Assembly (NCBI GenBank): GCA_014871385.1
Contig: CM026431.1
Span: forward strand, 15,293,118-15,357,117
Length of the DNA: 64,000 nt
Source: Ceratodon purpureus
Taxonomy: Eukaryota > Streptophyta > Bryopsida > Pseudoditrichales > Ditrichaceae
Direction: 5' to 3'
Of this stretch, positions 1-10,847 are shown in pieces. The notes below the pieces were generated by a model. It did no database searches, was not told where the DNA came from, and worked only from the letters and a program-made list of their open reading frames with translations. Made by a program: the position numbers and the translations under genes. Numbering within the stretch: position 1 is the first letter of the stretch; the number at the start of each line of letters is the position of its first letter.

Positions 1-205
1 CATGAATAATGGTCGCAGGTTTTAAGAGTCCTTTGTTGGAAAAGAACAGTTGCTGAACAATGTACTTAATTCCCATGTTTGCTCAGTTTTATGATCTGTT
101 TTCGAAACCAGGAGAAATATTTAATTTTTTATAGATTGCCATATGGTACATGGTGTATTCTTCATTCACTAATCTTGTTGCTGATGGACGATTCTCATGT
201 TTCAG

Positions 206-1182
206 GAACCAAAGACGACCATATTCCTTCTATGCCTCCTCTCACACGCTGCAAGGTCCATAAGTCGTGGCTGGGTTCTTCCAAGAGTAAAGCTAAGGTT
301 GAGGTGCAGCGAAATCAGCAGAACCGGAAAACGTTACCTTCTTCAGGAGATCTTACATACAGTCTGCCCTATATGTGTGTGCGTATCAACACACTTGAGC
401 ATATCAACTCGCAACTTCAGTTTTTGGAGAAGAGAATTCGGTTTGGCTGGAAGAAGGACGAACCTACGCCTCCTTCTAAAATTGGTCGGATGTTTTCCAA
501 AAAGAAAATTGCACCTCCACCAGTGGCGGAGCCAGCTGATAGTTCCTTTCAGAGAACACGAGCTGCAATTATGGAGGGCACGAAGCAACTCACCGACTCA
601 GCTGCCTACAGGGTTGTATTTTCAGATTTACGGGACGTTTTTTACGAAGGGTTGTATGCTGGAGATGTATCAAGTGCAAGAGTTTCTAGCGTACTTGAAC
701 AGTTAGATGGTAAACTAGGAGAAATCGCTGAAACTAGTGCAGAATCAATGAGGAACCGGGTCGCAGGTGCTCTCATGAGGGCATGTTTTGATTGTCTTCT
801 TCGAGTTCTTCTGGCGGGTGGACCATCGCGAGCATTCAAAGAGGACGATGCTGACTTGGTAAAAGATGACATGTACGCGTTGAAGGAGCTCTTTCATGCT
901 GATGGGGATGGCTTGGCGTTGTCTGAAGTTGAACAAGCCATGGCACCTGGTGCACAAGTCCTTACTTTGTTTGAGCTTTCCAGCAGTGAATTGATCCAGA
1001 TATATTTGGCATCCATGGGTCAAGGGAGTAAGACATCGTCCAAGCTCTCTGTGCCACCCACCACAGGGAAATGGAGTGCATCTGATGCCAATACTGTCCT
1101 GAGGGTTCTTTGCTATCGGGCCGATGACACGGCATCCAAATTCTTGAAGAAGACCTACCATTTGAAGAAAGCTTCATCGTGA
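206..1182 (+). CDS. PATROL1/Munc13-like protein, C-terminal exon (partial)
   Basis: This is the last coding exon of a gene that starts left of the window. A pyrimidine-rich stretch ending in TTTCAG at 200-205 is the likely 3' splice site; the frame then stays open to TGA at 1180-1182, giving about 325 residues. The sequence resembles the C-terminal MHD2/DUF810 part of plant Munc13-like proteins of the PATROL1 type: helices around the AAIMEGTKQLTDSAAYRVVFSDLRD stretch (here split by position, not quoted in full), then a conserved region ending with LRVLCYRADD and FLKKTYHL. In Arabidopsis PATROL1 helps deliver the plasma-membrane proton ATPase AHA1, which affects stomatal opening; that role is known for the family and not shown here. 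The assignment is from remembered family similarity. The N-terminal three quarters cannot be checked. Confidence 0.72.
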
Positions 1183-2215
1183 TTTTTCTCAGGGTCACTA
1201 TGAATTGGCATGCAAATTTTGAGCTTTGACCTCAATGATATGAGCTGGTCATCGAATCCTGCTGGTCGTCATCAAGCTGCGTTCGACTGTGCGCGGTTAT
1301 AAACTCTGCTGTGCAAATGGATGCAAGCCTGAGATCCGGTAAAGTTTTTCGATCGCATTTCTCTCGATGGGCCTGTGTTGTTGTATGATGGTGTACTTCT
1401 ATAATGGAATCTGCAGTGGATTTCCCCGGACGACAGTCACATTGCAGACTTGTGATTCAGAGACATAACCTTTAAGCTGATTACAAGTGTCAGGCGTCTA
1501 CAGTCGTCTGTAGCTAGCTTTCGCATGCCAATACCATTTTTCACCATTTGAGCTGCTGCCTCCATGTACATTCAGATAAAAGCGCCTATGTAGCTCTGTG
1601 TTGGAGGCAGATAATTGGCATGGCATTCCAGTATTTTGGTTTTCAATGTGGAGCAGGGCATGGTATAAACTCCTGGTGTGCTCGCACAGTAGAGATCGCG
1701 CTTTTGGTTGCATAGTTTTGTAGCCTGTGAAAATACAGTGCACAGTTTTCCACATTGTTCAGGTAATAATTTTCTTTTCTTAAGGAAGACAATTGATAGA
1801 CTTGTACATCAGCTTCTGTTGAAGAGCTTTTTTTGATGAAGTGAAATTTTGGGCCAATGCAATTGCCCACATGGGACGCTACGCCTATCTAAGGTATGAA
1901 GATGTGACACCTTTAGATTTCTGTTCTTTTTGCCAGCCCAGTTTGTGTGGAACATAGCAAACATTCTTGACGATGACTTGTCGGACCTCACTTTCGAACT
2001 GACCATTCGAGGCAACGAATAGAAATACCTTGCAAGATAATAAATCATGGATTGGATTGGCAGCAATAACTCTCATCCTGAAAAAGGAATCGTGAATTTA
2101 ACCTGGTCTCACATGGAACTAGTCCTTTAAACCCAATCAGACGATATTCAAATTTATAAAGGAATAAATACAACCTGATTCACAAAGAAACACATGTAGT
2201 TTTCCACTAAATCAT
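1183..2215. other. 3' intergenic region between convergent genes
   Basis: The PATROL1-like gene and the kinase on the other strand end toward each other here. The stretch should hold both 3' UTRs. Short frames on the minus strand have no recognisable domain and are not called. No repeat or RNA gene was seen. Confidence 0.5.
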
Positions 2216-3484
2216 CTACTGAAAGTACTTGGCATTGGCTTCCAATTTTTTTACAATGTCTTCGAAACTAGGCCTTTCTGAAGGAATGCCGTGCCAACAA
2301 CCTACAACGATATCTTTAACTACTGGGTTCAAATCAAGTGGCAGTTCTGGTCTATCTCCATCCAAAACCATATCATACTCCGTTAAAGAATGACCTTCAA
2401 ATGGAATGTGACCAGTGACAAGCTCATAACACACCATCCCATAACTATAAACATCACATTTCTTTGTGAATACTTTCTCAGACACTGGAATCCTTTCCCT
2501 CATCAATTGAAGAATCTCAGGCGCTCTCCAAAACCCGGTTCCCACCACCCCAAGTGAACACTCATAATCAACAACATACACCTTGTAATCTCTGTTCTCA
2601 TCTGGTTCCTTTGACACCGGACAGTGTACAAGAACATTTGATGCTTTCAAGCCTCGATGCAAGATTGGTGGTCGCAGCCCATGCAAATCTCTCATCTGAG
2701 ATGCAATCTGTAGCATGAGATGCAACACTCGTCTGGTCGAGAAAGGAGGACCTCGATTACAAGAACTATGCATCATTCGCTGATCAATCAACCTCCGCAA
2801 ATCACCCCACCGCCTCTCCATCACCAGAGCAAATCTCCCGAACAACTTCTTGCCCCTCAACAACGTCACACCAAACAAATGGCTTTGCAGGAACATGCCC
2901 TTCACATACTCATCACCCTGATGGAACATCAGCAATGCAGGAGGAAACTGCCTCTCAAGATCTTGCAGGACAGTCCCATCCCTGAACACCTTCAACACCA
3001 TGTTCCTGCCATCTCTATCAGTTGCAGCATAGATCTCGGCTTGCCCTCCCTCAGCCAGCTTCTCGCCCACCACCAAATTGCCATCATCCCAGTGTCCACT
3101 GAACAAACTCCTGCTTGGCAGTTCCCATTCATCGCTGCACGGCACTGGGACGAGGTGAGGGCCTTGACGCACATACTTGATGCGTTTCAGCAGATCATAG
3201 TACTCCTGGTTCGTCATTCCCGGATGCTGTGTCTGGCATGTGGAGATGCCCACTTCGCTGTGGTGCACGGTTGAGGAATCGATATGAAACTCCACTTCGG
3301 TTCTGAAGTCGCCTCTCTTCTTCTTCTCGATCATGTCTTGGATGCGTGGAGAGTGGTACCACGATAGAGGGGTTGGACCTGTGAAGGATTGTTCTGGATC
3401 GACCTTGGACTTTTGCATGTCATGATCTGGGTTGATATCTTCCGAAGCTGATCTCCGAGAAGCTTTGCTGCTACAGCTCCCCAT
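2216..3484 (-). CDS. Myristoylation-motif protein kinase-like protein (TKL-type, altered HRD)
   Basis: A single-exon frame of 422 residues with a true ATG. The N-terminus MGSCSSK is a good N-myristoylation/palmitoylation signal, so membrane attachment is likely. The kinase-like domain runs from about residue 138 to 418: a glycine-poor loop (KLAEGGQAEIYAA, 142-154), a VLK lysine at 165, HRG at 276-278 in place of HRD followed by a normal LKASN, DYE at 306-308 in place of DFG, GFWRAPEIL at 317-325, DVYSYGM at 344-350 and a C-terminal ERPSFEDI. The lost catalytic Asp of HRD suggests weak or no phosphotransfer; the metal-binding Asp306 is kept. It is most like Tyr-kinase-like (TKL) family plant kinases. 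No intron interrupts it, so it may be a retrogene. The substrate is unknown. Confidence 0.8.
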   Translation of the reverse strand: MGSCSSKASRRSASEDINPDHDMQKSKVDPEQSFTGPTPLSWYHSPRIQDMIEKKKRGDFRTEVEFHIDSSTVHHSEVGISTCQTQHPGMTNQEYYDLLKRIKYVRQGPHLVPVPCSDEWELPSRSLFSGHWDDGNLVVGEKLAEGGQAEIYAATDRDGRNMVLKVFRDGTVLQDLERQFPPALLMFHQGDEYVKGMFLQSHLFGVTLLRGKKLFGRFALVMERRWGDLRRLIDQRMMHSSCNRGPPFSTRRVLHLMLQIASQMRDLHGLRPPILHRGLKASNVLVHCPVSKEPDENRDYKVYVVDYECSLGVVGTGFWRAPEILQLMRERIPVSEKVFTKKCDVYSYGMVCYELVTGHIPFEGHSLTEYDMVLDGDRPELPLDLNPVVKDIVVGCWHGIPSERPSFEDIVKKLEANAKYFQ

Positions 3485-4480
3485 GTTGATTGAACGCTTG
3501 ATATTATGGTGCGAACTCGTTTGGTTACTTAGGTGACTAAGCTTGCAGTTTCCTACACCAGCTGGGAATCCGCACCAACTGATCAGAGATGTAAGAGGAA
3601 AACCTACGTCGAGGCTTGTGCCCCTGCCTGAAACTAGTGTGGAGAAAAGGAATGAAGAGTTGAATCAGCTCTGCGAAGCTTTCCAAAACGTTCAGTGAGC
3701 AGGGTGAGGCATGTTGGACATGAGAACTCTGAGACAAAATTCACCGGCACGGAGATCGGACAGCAACAAGAGAAGTACATCTAAGATGTACAATCAATCA
3801 CCGAAAAAAATAACTTGGGACAGTCTGCCCCATTCCTTAACCTCATTCTCCAAACCCCAAAAGTCGCTCAGAAACAAACTGCAAAAAGACCGAACCGGCT
3901 GATGTAACTTATTTTCCAACGCACAAGACAACTAACCCTCGAGAGCAGCGAGAGAAGCTGCAGCTTTAGCAATGGCTCACTTGAGCTTCGGAGACGAAAC
4001 AATCCCAAGACTTCATCTCTCAATGCCTCATCGTGAAAGCACCGGAAACTGAGCCTGACATGAATCTGAATAAAACAAAAGAAGAGCTGCGCCTGAGTCA
4101 AACCAGTCGGTAAATGAGAGCTCGGCGTCCTCTTCTCTCCCCGACGAAGGCAGCAACATGCACCCAATCCTGGCTCAATCCAGGGAGAGACCTAGATCAT
4201 AAAACCCAAATGAACGAAAACGACATACAGTGCTGGAAGTATGGTAACAATGAGGAATGCTCACTAAAACCCGTCACCGCACCTCAAAACTTCATCATCT
4301 ATCTATGCTGGGATAGATTTCAGTGAAACCAAACGTGAATGATTCTACTCTAGGTGACTAAGGACCAGCCGGGACACATATAAAATACACTGTATACTAA
4401 ATACACTATTTAGTGTCGTTACCTTTATCAACTGGAAGGTAAATTTTTGATAAGGTAAATTTTGTCGTTTCTTGGAATCT
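3485..4480. other. Upstream region of the kinase, no other gene seen
   Basis: This should contain the 5' UTR and promoter of the minus-strand kinase. Near 4420-4460 there is a small inverted repeat (TTACCTTTATCAA against TTGATAAGGTAA). Short frames show no recognisable protein. The left end of the CDKG-like pseudogene begins at 4481. Confidence 0.4.
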
Positions 4481-4570
4481 TTATGATTTTTCTGTAAACC
4501 ACTTGTGATTTAAAGCTTTGTGCGCAGTGATGCGTTCAAGTGGATTACATGTAAGTAGGCGGTTTATTAA
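4481..4570 (-). pseudogene. CDKG-like kinase pseudogene, 3' fragment left of the piggyBac insertion
   Basis: Read on the minus strand from the TTAA at 4567-4570, this short piece encodes INRLLTCNPLERITAH followed by KALNHKWF and a stop at 4481-4483. This is the typical end of a CDK kinase domain (NRLLTYDPxxRITAxxALxHxWF). It continues exactly the reading broken off at 9994-9997 (NGFDL), so the two fragments were one sequence before the transposon inserted. The normal proline-rich tail of CDKG proteins is missing. Confidence 0.85.
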
Positions 4571-4585
4571 CCCCTAATTGACCAA
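4571..4585 (+). repeat. piggyBac left terminal inverted repeat
   Basis: CCCCTAATTGACCAA, directly after TTAA. It is identical to the reverse complement of 9979-9993. Confidence 0.92.
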
Positions 4586-4869
4586 AGTCCTAGAATGGGC
4601 GTTTTTAGAAATTGGGCAGGTTCCTATGGAGTGAATTTTAATTGAAATTTTTTGAAATTTTTAGTGGGAATTGGTCTTTTAGAGAGCTATTTGGGGTTTT
4701 TTTTTTTTTTTAAATTTGGATGTCGGACGGAAAAGTTATGGTTGACTGAATGGAATTTTCTACTCCCAGGGAAGGGTGGGCAGAGGGATTATCCAATGAG
4801 GTTGAAGCAGTTCGTTTGACTTTTAAACCGGGTCAGGGTCAGCTCAAAGAGTTTTGGGGGTTTGTGGAG

Positions 4870-5165
4870 GGCCAAGTAATGTGAGGAGAAAGGGCCCGGT
4901 TTTGGGGTACAGTGGGTAAGGCTGCAAGGGCAGGGTCAAGAGAAAGGGTCCAGGGTCGAGGGCAGGGTCAAGGGAAAGGGTGCCCAGTAACGGAGCAAGG
5001 GCGGGGTCCAACGGCCCAGGGCCTGGGGGGCGGGGCAGTGCACAGCCCCGGTCTCTGCATAGTGAGGGCGGGGACTTGGGGGCGCCCAACCGCCTGTGCA
5101 CAGTGCTGTGTGCACTGTGCACTGTGCACAGTGTACAGTGCGTAGTGCACAAGGCACTGTGCCCA
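4870..5165. repeat. G-rich block and GTGCAC palindrome cluster in the piggyBac 5' region
   Basis: From 4870 to about 5060 the plus strand is G-rich, with repeats of the form AGGGTCAAGRGAAAGGGT. From about 5095 to 5165 there is a run of overlapping palindromes built on GTGCAC, CTGTGCACAG and TGTACA. Frames across this block on both strands are repeat translations, not genes. The palindromes could be transposase or host-factor sites, which is inference. Confidence 0.6.
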
Positions 5166-5619
5166 GGTTACTGGGTTACTTTGTTTTGTTTGATTTTATT
5201 TTTAATTCATCCAATTACAAGAAGAGAACACTCTAAATCACAGAGTCAACAAATCAATGAACAACAAAGTGGAGAATTGCATATTACAAACTGTAAACAT
5301 GCAATTTACAGGATCAAAATTGACACCAACACCTTCTAACTTAGATAAATGTAAGTGCACAATTTGCATAGTATTCCATGAAGAACTTTTCTTGATGGTA
5401 CCTTGTCAAAGCCACTATGCAACTTTCCACCACCTACATGTAATTAGATACCCCACAACAATGTCATGAATCTAAATATGAAATCAATACTAACACCCAA
5501 CTCTTCAAACATTGACATTCTCAACATATAGATGTGTATATAACAAGATCACAAAAAATTCTTTTGCAACATTGATAGTGCCCATAGTCATAAGCTTTTT
5601 GAATCACAATTACAGTGAG

Positions 5620-8600
5620 ATGCCTAGAAGGAGATCATGGAGGGGGAAAGAGGTAAGCATTTCCTATTCTACTTACAAATTGAAAGTTCTCTACTAACTT
5701 CAAATTTGTACTTACTAACACATGTTGTTCTTGAGTTTTGTAGGAGAGCTTCTTGGAGGCTCCAAGAAGGAGCTCAAGGTTGCAATCCCACCAAGCCTCT
5801 ACAAGTTCGAATCCCCTTCTACCCTCCTCACTTCCACCTCTACCTCCACCCCCTTCTCCAACTCCACCTCCAAAACCTCCCTCACCTCCTCCTCCACAAT
5901 CTGCAAATGTAGGAGAAGACTTACATGCATTGTTAGAAGCAAGGATTGCACAAACTAACCCACTATTTCAAGATTCTCAAGATAGTTTGGAGAATGAGGG
6001 GAGGGAGAGCTCTTGTGAAATTTACAGTGAAGATAGCTTTCAAGAGGGAGATTATGCCTATGAGGAGGAGAGGACCTTGGAGGACTTATGGTGGCCTGAA
6101 GAATCTAGTTATGACATCCACAAATTCAATGCAAGTGCTCACAAGAGAAAGAAGAAGAAAAAAATACAAGAGGAAGGTGAGTTTCAACAACCTGTACAGG
6201 GAGAGCTCGGAGAGGGCCATGGAAGGGAAGAGACTGTACACGGGCTGATTTCGGGAGAAGAAGGGTGGGAAGCCCGTAGTCCAACGGCTCAAATTGCAGC
6301 GCTGGACAATAGGGCGGGGAGCGAGGCGCCGAGCTGGCAGGGCGTTGGCGGGGAGGGAGCCAGAGCCGCTGGCGGGGAGCGACCCCGACACTGCGATGGG
6401 GGCGTCCAGTACGGTCTGCGAGGGGACGTGGCGCGGGGTGGATGGGGCGAGGATGGGGGGTGGAGGGAAGTGGGAGTTGGCGAAATTGTCGAGGGACAGG
6501 GTGGAAGCCGCGGGGATGGGGGGGAAAGGGGAGAAGGAGAGGGCCACGACGGAGAGGGACAGGGTGGAGGCCGCGGGGATGGGGGGGAAAGGGGAGAAGG
6601 AGAGGGCGAGGGAGTGGATGGAGGCCGCGGGCATGGGGGGAATAGGGGCCAAGGAGAGGGCGAGGGACAGGGTGGGGGTCGGAGGGAGGGTGTTTATGGG
6701 GGGGTCCAGCATGGACATGCTGATGCAATCGGAGGGGAGGCATGGCCCCATGAAGTTATTTTCCAGGGAAGGGAGAGGGTCCAGGGTGGACAGTTTGTTG
6801 ACATTGGAGGGGAGTATGAGGGTGGGGACTTTGATGATATTGGAAGGGGGTATGATGGAGATAATGTAAGGATACCACGGAGAAGGCAAAGGTACAATGA
6901 ATTTGGGCCACCTACATTGGACAGTGACAGTGATGGTTTTGAGAGCGATGAATATTTCAGTGGAGAAGATGACAATGGAGAAGACTTGGGAGATTGCAAT
7001 GGGACTAAGTATTTGTTTCGGGATGCAACGTGGAAAAAGATTCATTACACTTATGATCCGGAGCCTCAAGTTTTTGATGGTACTTCAACGTCCAATATTT
7101 TTTGGAGGTGCTTCCCTACTATGTTGCAATTGTTCGAGATATTTTGGACACGTTATATTATTCGCAACATTGTTAGAGAAACAAATCGATATGCGACGAC
7201 ACCGGGTCCGGATGGAAATACTATGGGTGGTTTGGGATAGGTGGAATTTACCGAAGCCGAGTTCAAGGCTTTTATGGCGATATGGTTATATATGGGTATG
7301 AAGCGTCAACCGAATTATGGATCTTATTGGCAATATCGAGGATCAATTTATCATTGCTCCATAATTTCTAGAATTATGACCCGCAATCGATTCAAGGCAT
7401 TGATAAGATGTTTGCATATCACTAATCCGGCTAATTATGTTCGTGAGAAAGAATTGCCGGGTTATGATAAATTGGGGCAAACTAGATGGTTGGTTGAGTG
7501 CATTCGTGGCAATTGCAAGAGGGTGTGGAATTTGGGAGAATATTGTACCATCGATGAGATGATGATACGGTATAAAGGATCGTATTGTCCATTGAGACAA
7601 TATATGCCTCAAAAACCGCAAAAATGGGGCATAAAGGTTTGGTGCTTAGCGTGTTCCAAAGTAAAATATGTTTGGAATTTCGAGATTTATTGTGGTAAAA
7701 GTCAAGTTGTACAAGAGGAGCGGCGGATTGTAAGAGGAGAACCCAAATTAGCGCACAATGTTGTACTAGAATTGGCTAGGGAAATTGGGGGAAAAGGACA
7801 TGTGATTGTTATGGACAACTTCTTCACAAGCGTTGGACTTTTTAGAGAATTATTATCGAGGTCGATTTATGCAACCGGCACAATGCGTTCAAATAGGATT
7901 GGTGTGCCTATTGTGTTGAGAAATACAAAGGCGTATAAAGGGGAAGAACAAGGTTGGATGGATTGGAGAATGCACGAGTCAAGGTCTATGGCTTCCGTGG
8001 TATGGAAAGACAAAAAGCCGGTTTTACTTTTGTCTACTCATGCTCAACCAACTATTAGTCCCGGATTACATGTTCCTACGGTACCACGTCGAAATGGAGC
8101 TATTCGAGAGGATATTCCAACTTCGCCTATGCATTTGGAGTATACGACTCATATGCGGGGAGTGGATGTTGCCGACCAACTACGGGCATCTTATTGCACT
8201 CAAAACCGATCTCATAAATGGTGGCACCGTGTCTTTTTCTTTTTACTTGATATGACCGTGGTGAATATGTTTCTTATTTATATTGACAAATGCAAAAATT
8301 CTTTGCCGGTTCGCAAACCTATGACTCATCTACAATTTAGGACGGAGCTATGTGATGCATTATTGCAAAATTGGAGAAGAGAAGAGGAAGATGACTTTGT
8401 TTCTACACCACAAGGTCGCCGATATTGCTATCCCGTTTATTCCAAGAGAAGAAATCCTTGTGTGGTATGCAATAAGTCCAAACACAAGAATGGAAGAAGA
8501 CCACATTTTTATTGTCCCACATGTGAGAACAAGTTCATGTGCTTCAAGGGAGAGAACTCATGTTTCCAAAAATATCATGACGATCTTCGCCAATTTGGGC

Positions 8601-8650
8601 CACATCGTAATGTAAGTTGTATGCAAATTCATGTATTTATGTTTTTTTGA
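5620..8650 (+). pseudogene. piggyBac transposase gene with one in-frame TAG
   Basis: Best model: exon 1 5620-5652 (ATG, MPRRRSWRGKE), intron 5653-5742 (GTAAGC...TTTGTAG), exon 2 from 5744; the splice keeps frame. The N-terminus is Pro-rich, then acidic. The DDE_Tnp_1_7-type domain has the three expected aspartates: IDEMMIRYKG (near 7550), VIVMDNFFTS (near 7810) and GVDVADQL (near 8160). A C-terminal Cys/His cluster (CVVCNKSK, YCPTCENKF) matches the zinc-binding tail of piggyBac transposases. A TAG at 7238-7240 (codon 510 of 980) interrupts the frame just before VEFTEAEFKAF, where family members usually have Trp, so a TGG-to-TAG change is likely. A Gly/Glu-rich segment encoded at about 6290-6800 is atypical and may be an intron (GTGAGT at 6177). 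A possible 5' splice site lies near 8610, so the C-terminus could differ. Confidence 0.88.
6290..6800 (+). repeat. G-rich tandem repeat inside the piggyBac transposase reading
   Basis: The plus strand is over-rich in G, and a unit of about 63 bp (GACAGGGTGGARGCCGCGGG...) recurs near 6493, 6556 and, shorter, near 6612. In frame it encodes Gly/Glu/Arg repeats not found in other piggyBac transposases. The composition is unlike the AT-rich transposase domain that follows. It is probably an expanded simple repeat, possibly intronic. Confidence 0.7.
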
Positions 8651-8989
8651 AAAAAAATTATACATTTCTAGGAAAATTGTGTTGTTTTTTTTTTTTAGTT
8701 CATCCCAAAGTTTTTTATTTTATTTTATTCAAGTTATTGAAATCAATGTTTTTAGTGGTATGAACTTTTTACAATGTGTAGTTGAAAGTGGGGCAATAGT
8801 AAAGGATTCCGAAATAAATTAAAAAATTCATAGTTAATTAAATGAAATTAAATAAAAAGCATCAGAAAAAATATAGCAGTTAAATTTGAATTTATTAAAA
8901 TTAAAAAAAAAAACCAAAAAAAAAAAAAAAAAAACAAACCAAAAAATACAGTAATACAGACTGATGGACTGGGAGGGGAGGAAAATCTG

Positions 8990-9340
8990 ACAGTGATGGT
9001 TTTTTTGTTTATCAGGGAAGGGGCGGAAGGGGCCTAAGGGCTGCGAGGGGAGGTCAGGGAGGCATCTGAGGTGGCGGGAAGGTGGGGTCGAGGGACAGTC
9101 AGGGCGGAGAGGGGAGGTCAAAGCGAGGGCGGGGCAAGTGCCCAGGTCGGGCTGCGGGGAGGGTAGGGAACAGGGAGCGGGCGGGTGGGGATCGGGAGGG
9201 CGGGGAAGGGGAGGGCGGGGAAGGGGAGGGCGGGGAACGGGAGTGGTTACGGAGAGGGTGGGAGAGGGTGGGAATCGGTGTGGGCAGGGAGGGTGCATGA
9301 GAGGGAGGGCAGGGAGGGTTAGTGGGAGGGAGCGGGGAGT
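8990..9340. repeat. G-rich block in the piggyBac 3' region
   Basis: Runs of GGGAGGGCGGGGAAGG, repeated about three times around 9190-9240, and many other G-tracts. Frames on both strands here are Gly/Arg or Pro/Ser repeats and are not called. The G-tracts could form quadruplexes. The composition matches the blocks at 4870-5060 and 6290-6800. Confidence 0.7.
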
Positions 9341-9978
9341 GGGGGGGGATGCTGATGTACAGGGTGGGGGTCCGCTGGGGTAGCCTGGGACTTGGCCTCC
9401 CAGGCCTCCATCCCCTGCCCTTTGCAAAATAAACCTCGATGGCCAATCTCTCCATCGAATTTCAAGTTTTTTGAAATTTTTTTTTAAAAAAAAATTACCT
9501 CATATAAAGAATAATGTGTTCACCGTATGGATTTTGAATTTTCAAAAATCTATGAGTGTCATAATTATTTTCTCCTTGAACTTGCAAATGTAAACCGGGA
9601 CTCCTACTTTTTTTGCAAAGTGGTTTTCTATATGTTACATTCATCTTCTACTCCTCAAATTTTTTGTACATGTTCCTCAATGGGTTCTCTCAAGATATTT
9701 CCAGAACCGCCAACTTTTGTAGTGGAAAAATTTCAATCCACAAGTAGTCAAACGTTGCCAATTCTCTTGGGCAATACCAAAAAAAAGTTTTTTCTTCAAT
9801 TCAAATGCTATAATCTTTCGATCCATGCGGTCAAAATGGCCAATTTTTTTTTTGTAAGTTAACAAAGTAGTCTTCATTGAAATCCTACGGTTAAAAGATG
9901 AAACTCACCATTTCATTCTTGCAAGTATCTTTTGCAATAGAAATGGCAAATTTTTACAGTTTTTCGAGATTTCAAGTC

Positions 9979-9993
9979 TTGGTCAATTAGGGG
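9979..9993 (-). repeat. piggyBac right terminal inverted repeat
   Basis: TTGGTCAATTAGGGG, directly before TTAA at 9994-9997. It is the perfect inverse of the left end. Confidence 0.92.
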
Positions 9994-10847
9994 TTAAATC
10001 AAATCCATTGTTTGTCAATACGGGTCCAGCTACATATCCAAATGTTGGAAACTTTCTTCTTAACGTATTATATGGCTGAGTGGCTAATTTGCATTGGCCT
10101 CCAAACAACTTCTCAAAATTGGGCCATGTCTTGTTCGTTGGAGTGCCGAGGTTATAAAAAATCATATTAATTTGATCACTCCTCGATTTTCCTGGAAACA
10201 ATGGCTCTTGTCTAAAAAGCTCTGCCATGATGCAACCCACAGACCACATGTCAATTGGAATAGAGTACTCTTTTGCACAGAGAGAAGCTCGGGTGCTCTA
10301 TACTTAAGTGTTACAACCTCTTCTGTATGTCTAAGTGGCCTACTACCATACTCACGTGCCATACCAAAATCATAGACCTTTACTTTGTGGCGTTTGTTGA
10401 GAAGAATGTTAGTCGGCTTCAAGTCTCTATGTATGATCCAATTGTTGTGCATGTATTGAACAACATCAATTAGTTGAAACATAATGTTCTTCACTTCATC
10501 CAAACAAAAGGGGTGTTTCATGGTATGCATGAAATCATGAAGGTTATATTCAACATACTCCATCACTAGAAAGACCTTCATGTTACGTATGTCTTGAGAA
10601 ACATTCTTCTCCATAACAACTTCTTTAAACTATACAATAGATGGATGGCAAAATAATAAGCTAAAATGTTTATTTCCCTCAATGCTGTCAACGGGAATCC
10701 GTCTTTGGCCTCTAGCATTTTCAACTCTTTCATAGCCACCTTTTCAGTGGTTCTTTTGTTGCGTGCACATGTTACAACTCCATAACTTCCTTCACCAATT
10801 TTATCTATACGCTCATATTCATTCAATGATCTGCAGCTTGCAAACAT
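9994..10847 (-). pseudogene. CDKG-like (PITSLRE-type) kinase retropseudogene, 5' part
   Basis: On the minus strand the reading begins CRSLNEYERIDKIGEGSYGVV and goes through AMKELKM, FPLTALREINIL, VFLVMEYVEYNLHDFM, HRDLKPTNILL, YDFGMAREYG, VVTLKYRAPELL and MWSVGCIMAEL to NNGFDL at the TTAA. The order and motifs match the CDC2L/CDKG family, which links splicing and the cell cycle. No introns are present over about 850 bp, unlike normal plant CDKG genes, so a reverse-transcribed copy is likely. It is broken: a frameshift after REINIL with a TAG near 10630, a second frameshift between PELL and the YSIPIDMWS stretch near 10270, and the piggyBac insertion. The remainder lies at 4481-4570. Confidence 0.88.

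Larger units (their letters stand above)
4571..9993 (+). mobile_element. Complete piggyBac-family transposon (5.4 kb)
   Basis: The element is bounded by TTAA on both sides (4567-4570 and 9994-9997), the piggyBac target-site duplication. Its ends are 15-bp perfect inverted repeats, CCCCTAATTGACCAA at 4571-4585 and the complement at 9979-9993. Inside lies a transposase gene with the DDE_Tnp_1_7-type domain. It interrupts the CDKG-like pseudogene, and the kinase reading resumes when the element and one TTAA are ignored. The 5' kilobase and the 3' 1.3 kb are non-coding, with G-rich and palindromic blocks. The intact ends suggest it can be mobilised if transposase is supplied; its own transposase carries an in-frame stop. 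Confidence 0.93.

Noticed and set aside
4844..5340. Several overlapping frames on both strands
   Set aside because: They are translations of the G-rich block and the GTGCAC palindromes in the piggyBac 5' region.
6086..7069. A 327-codon minus-strand frame opposite the piggyBac gene
   Set aside because: It is an antisense shadow of the G-rich repeat and of the transposase reading; no motif.
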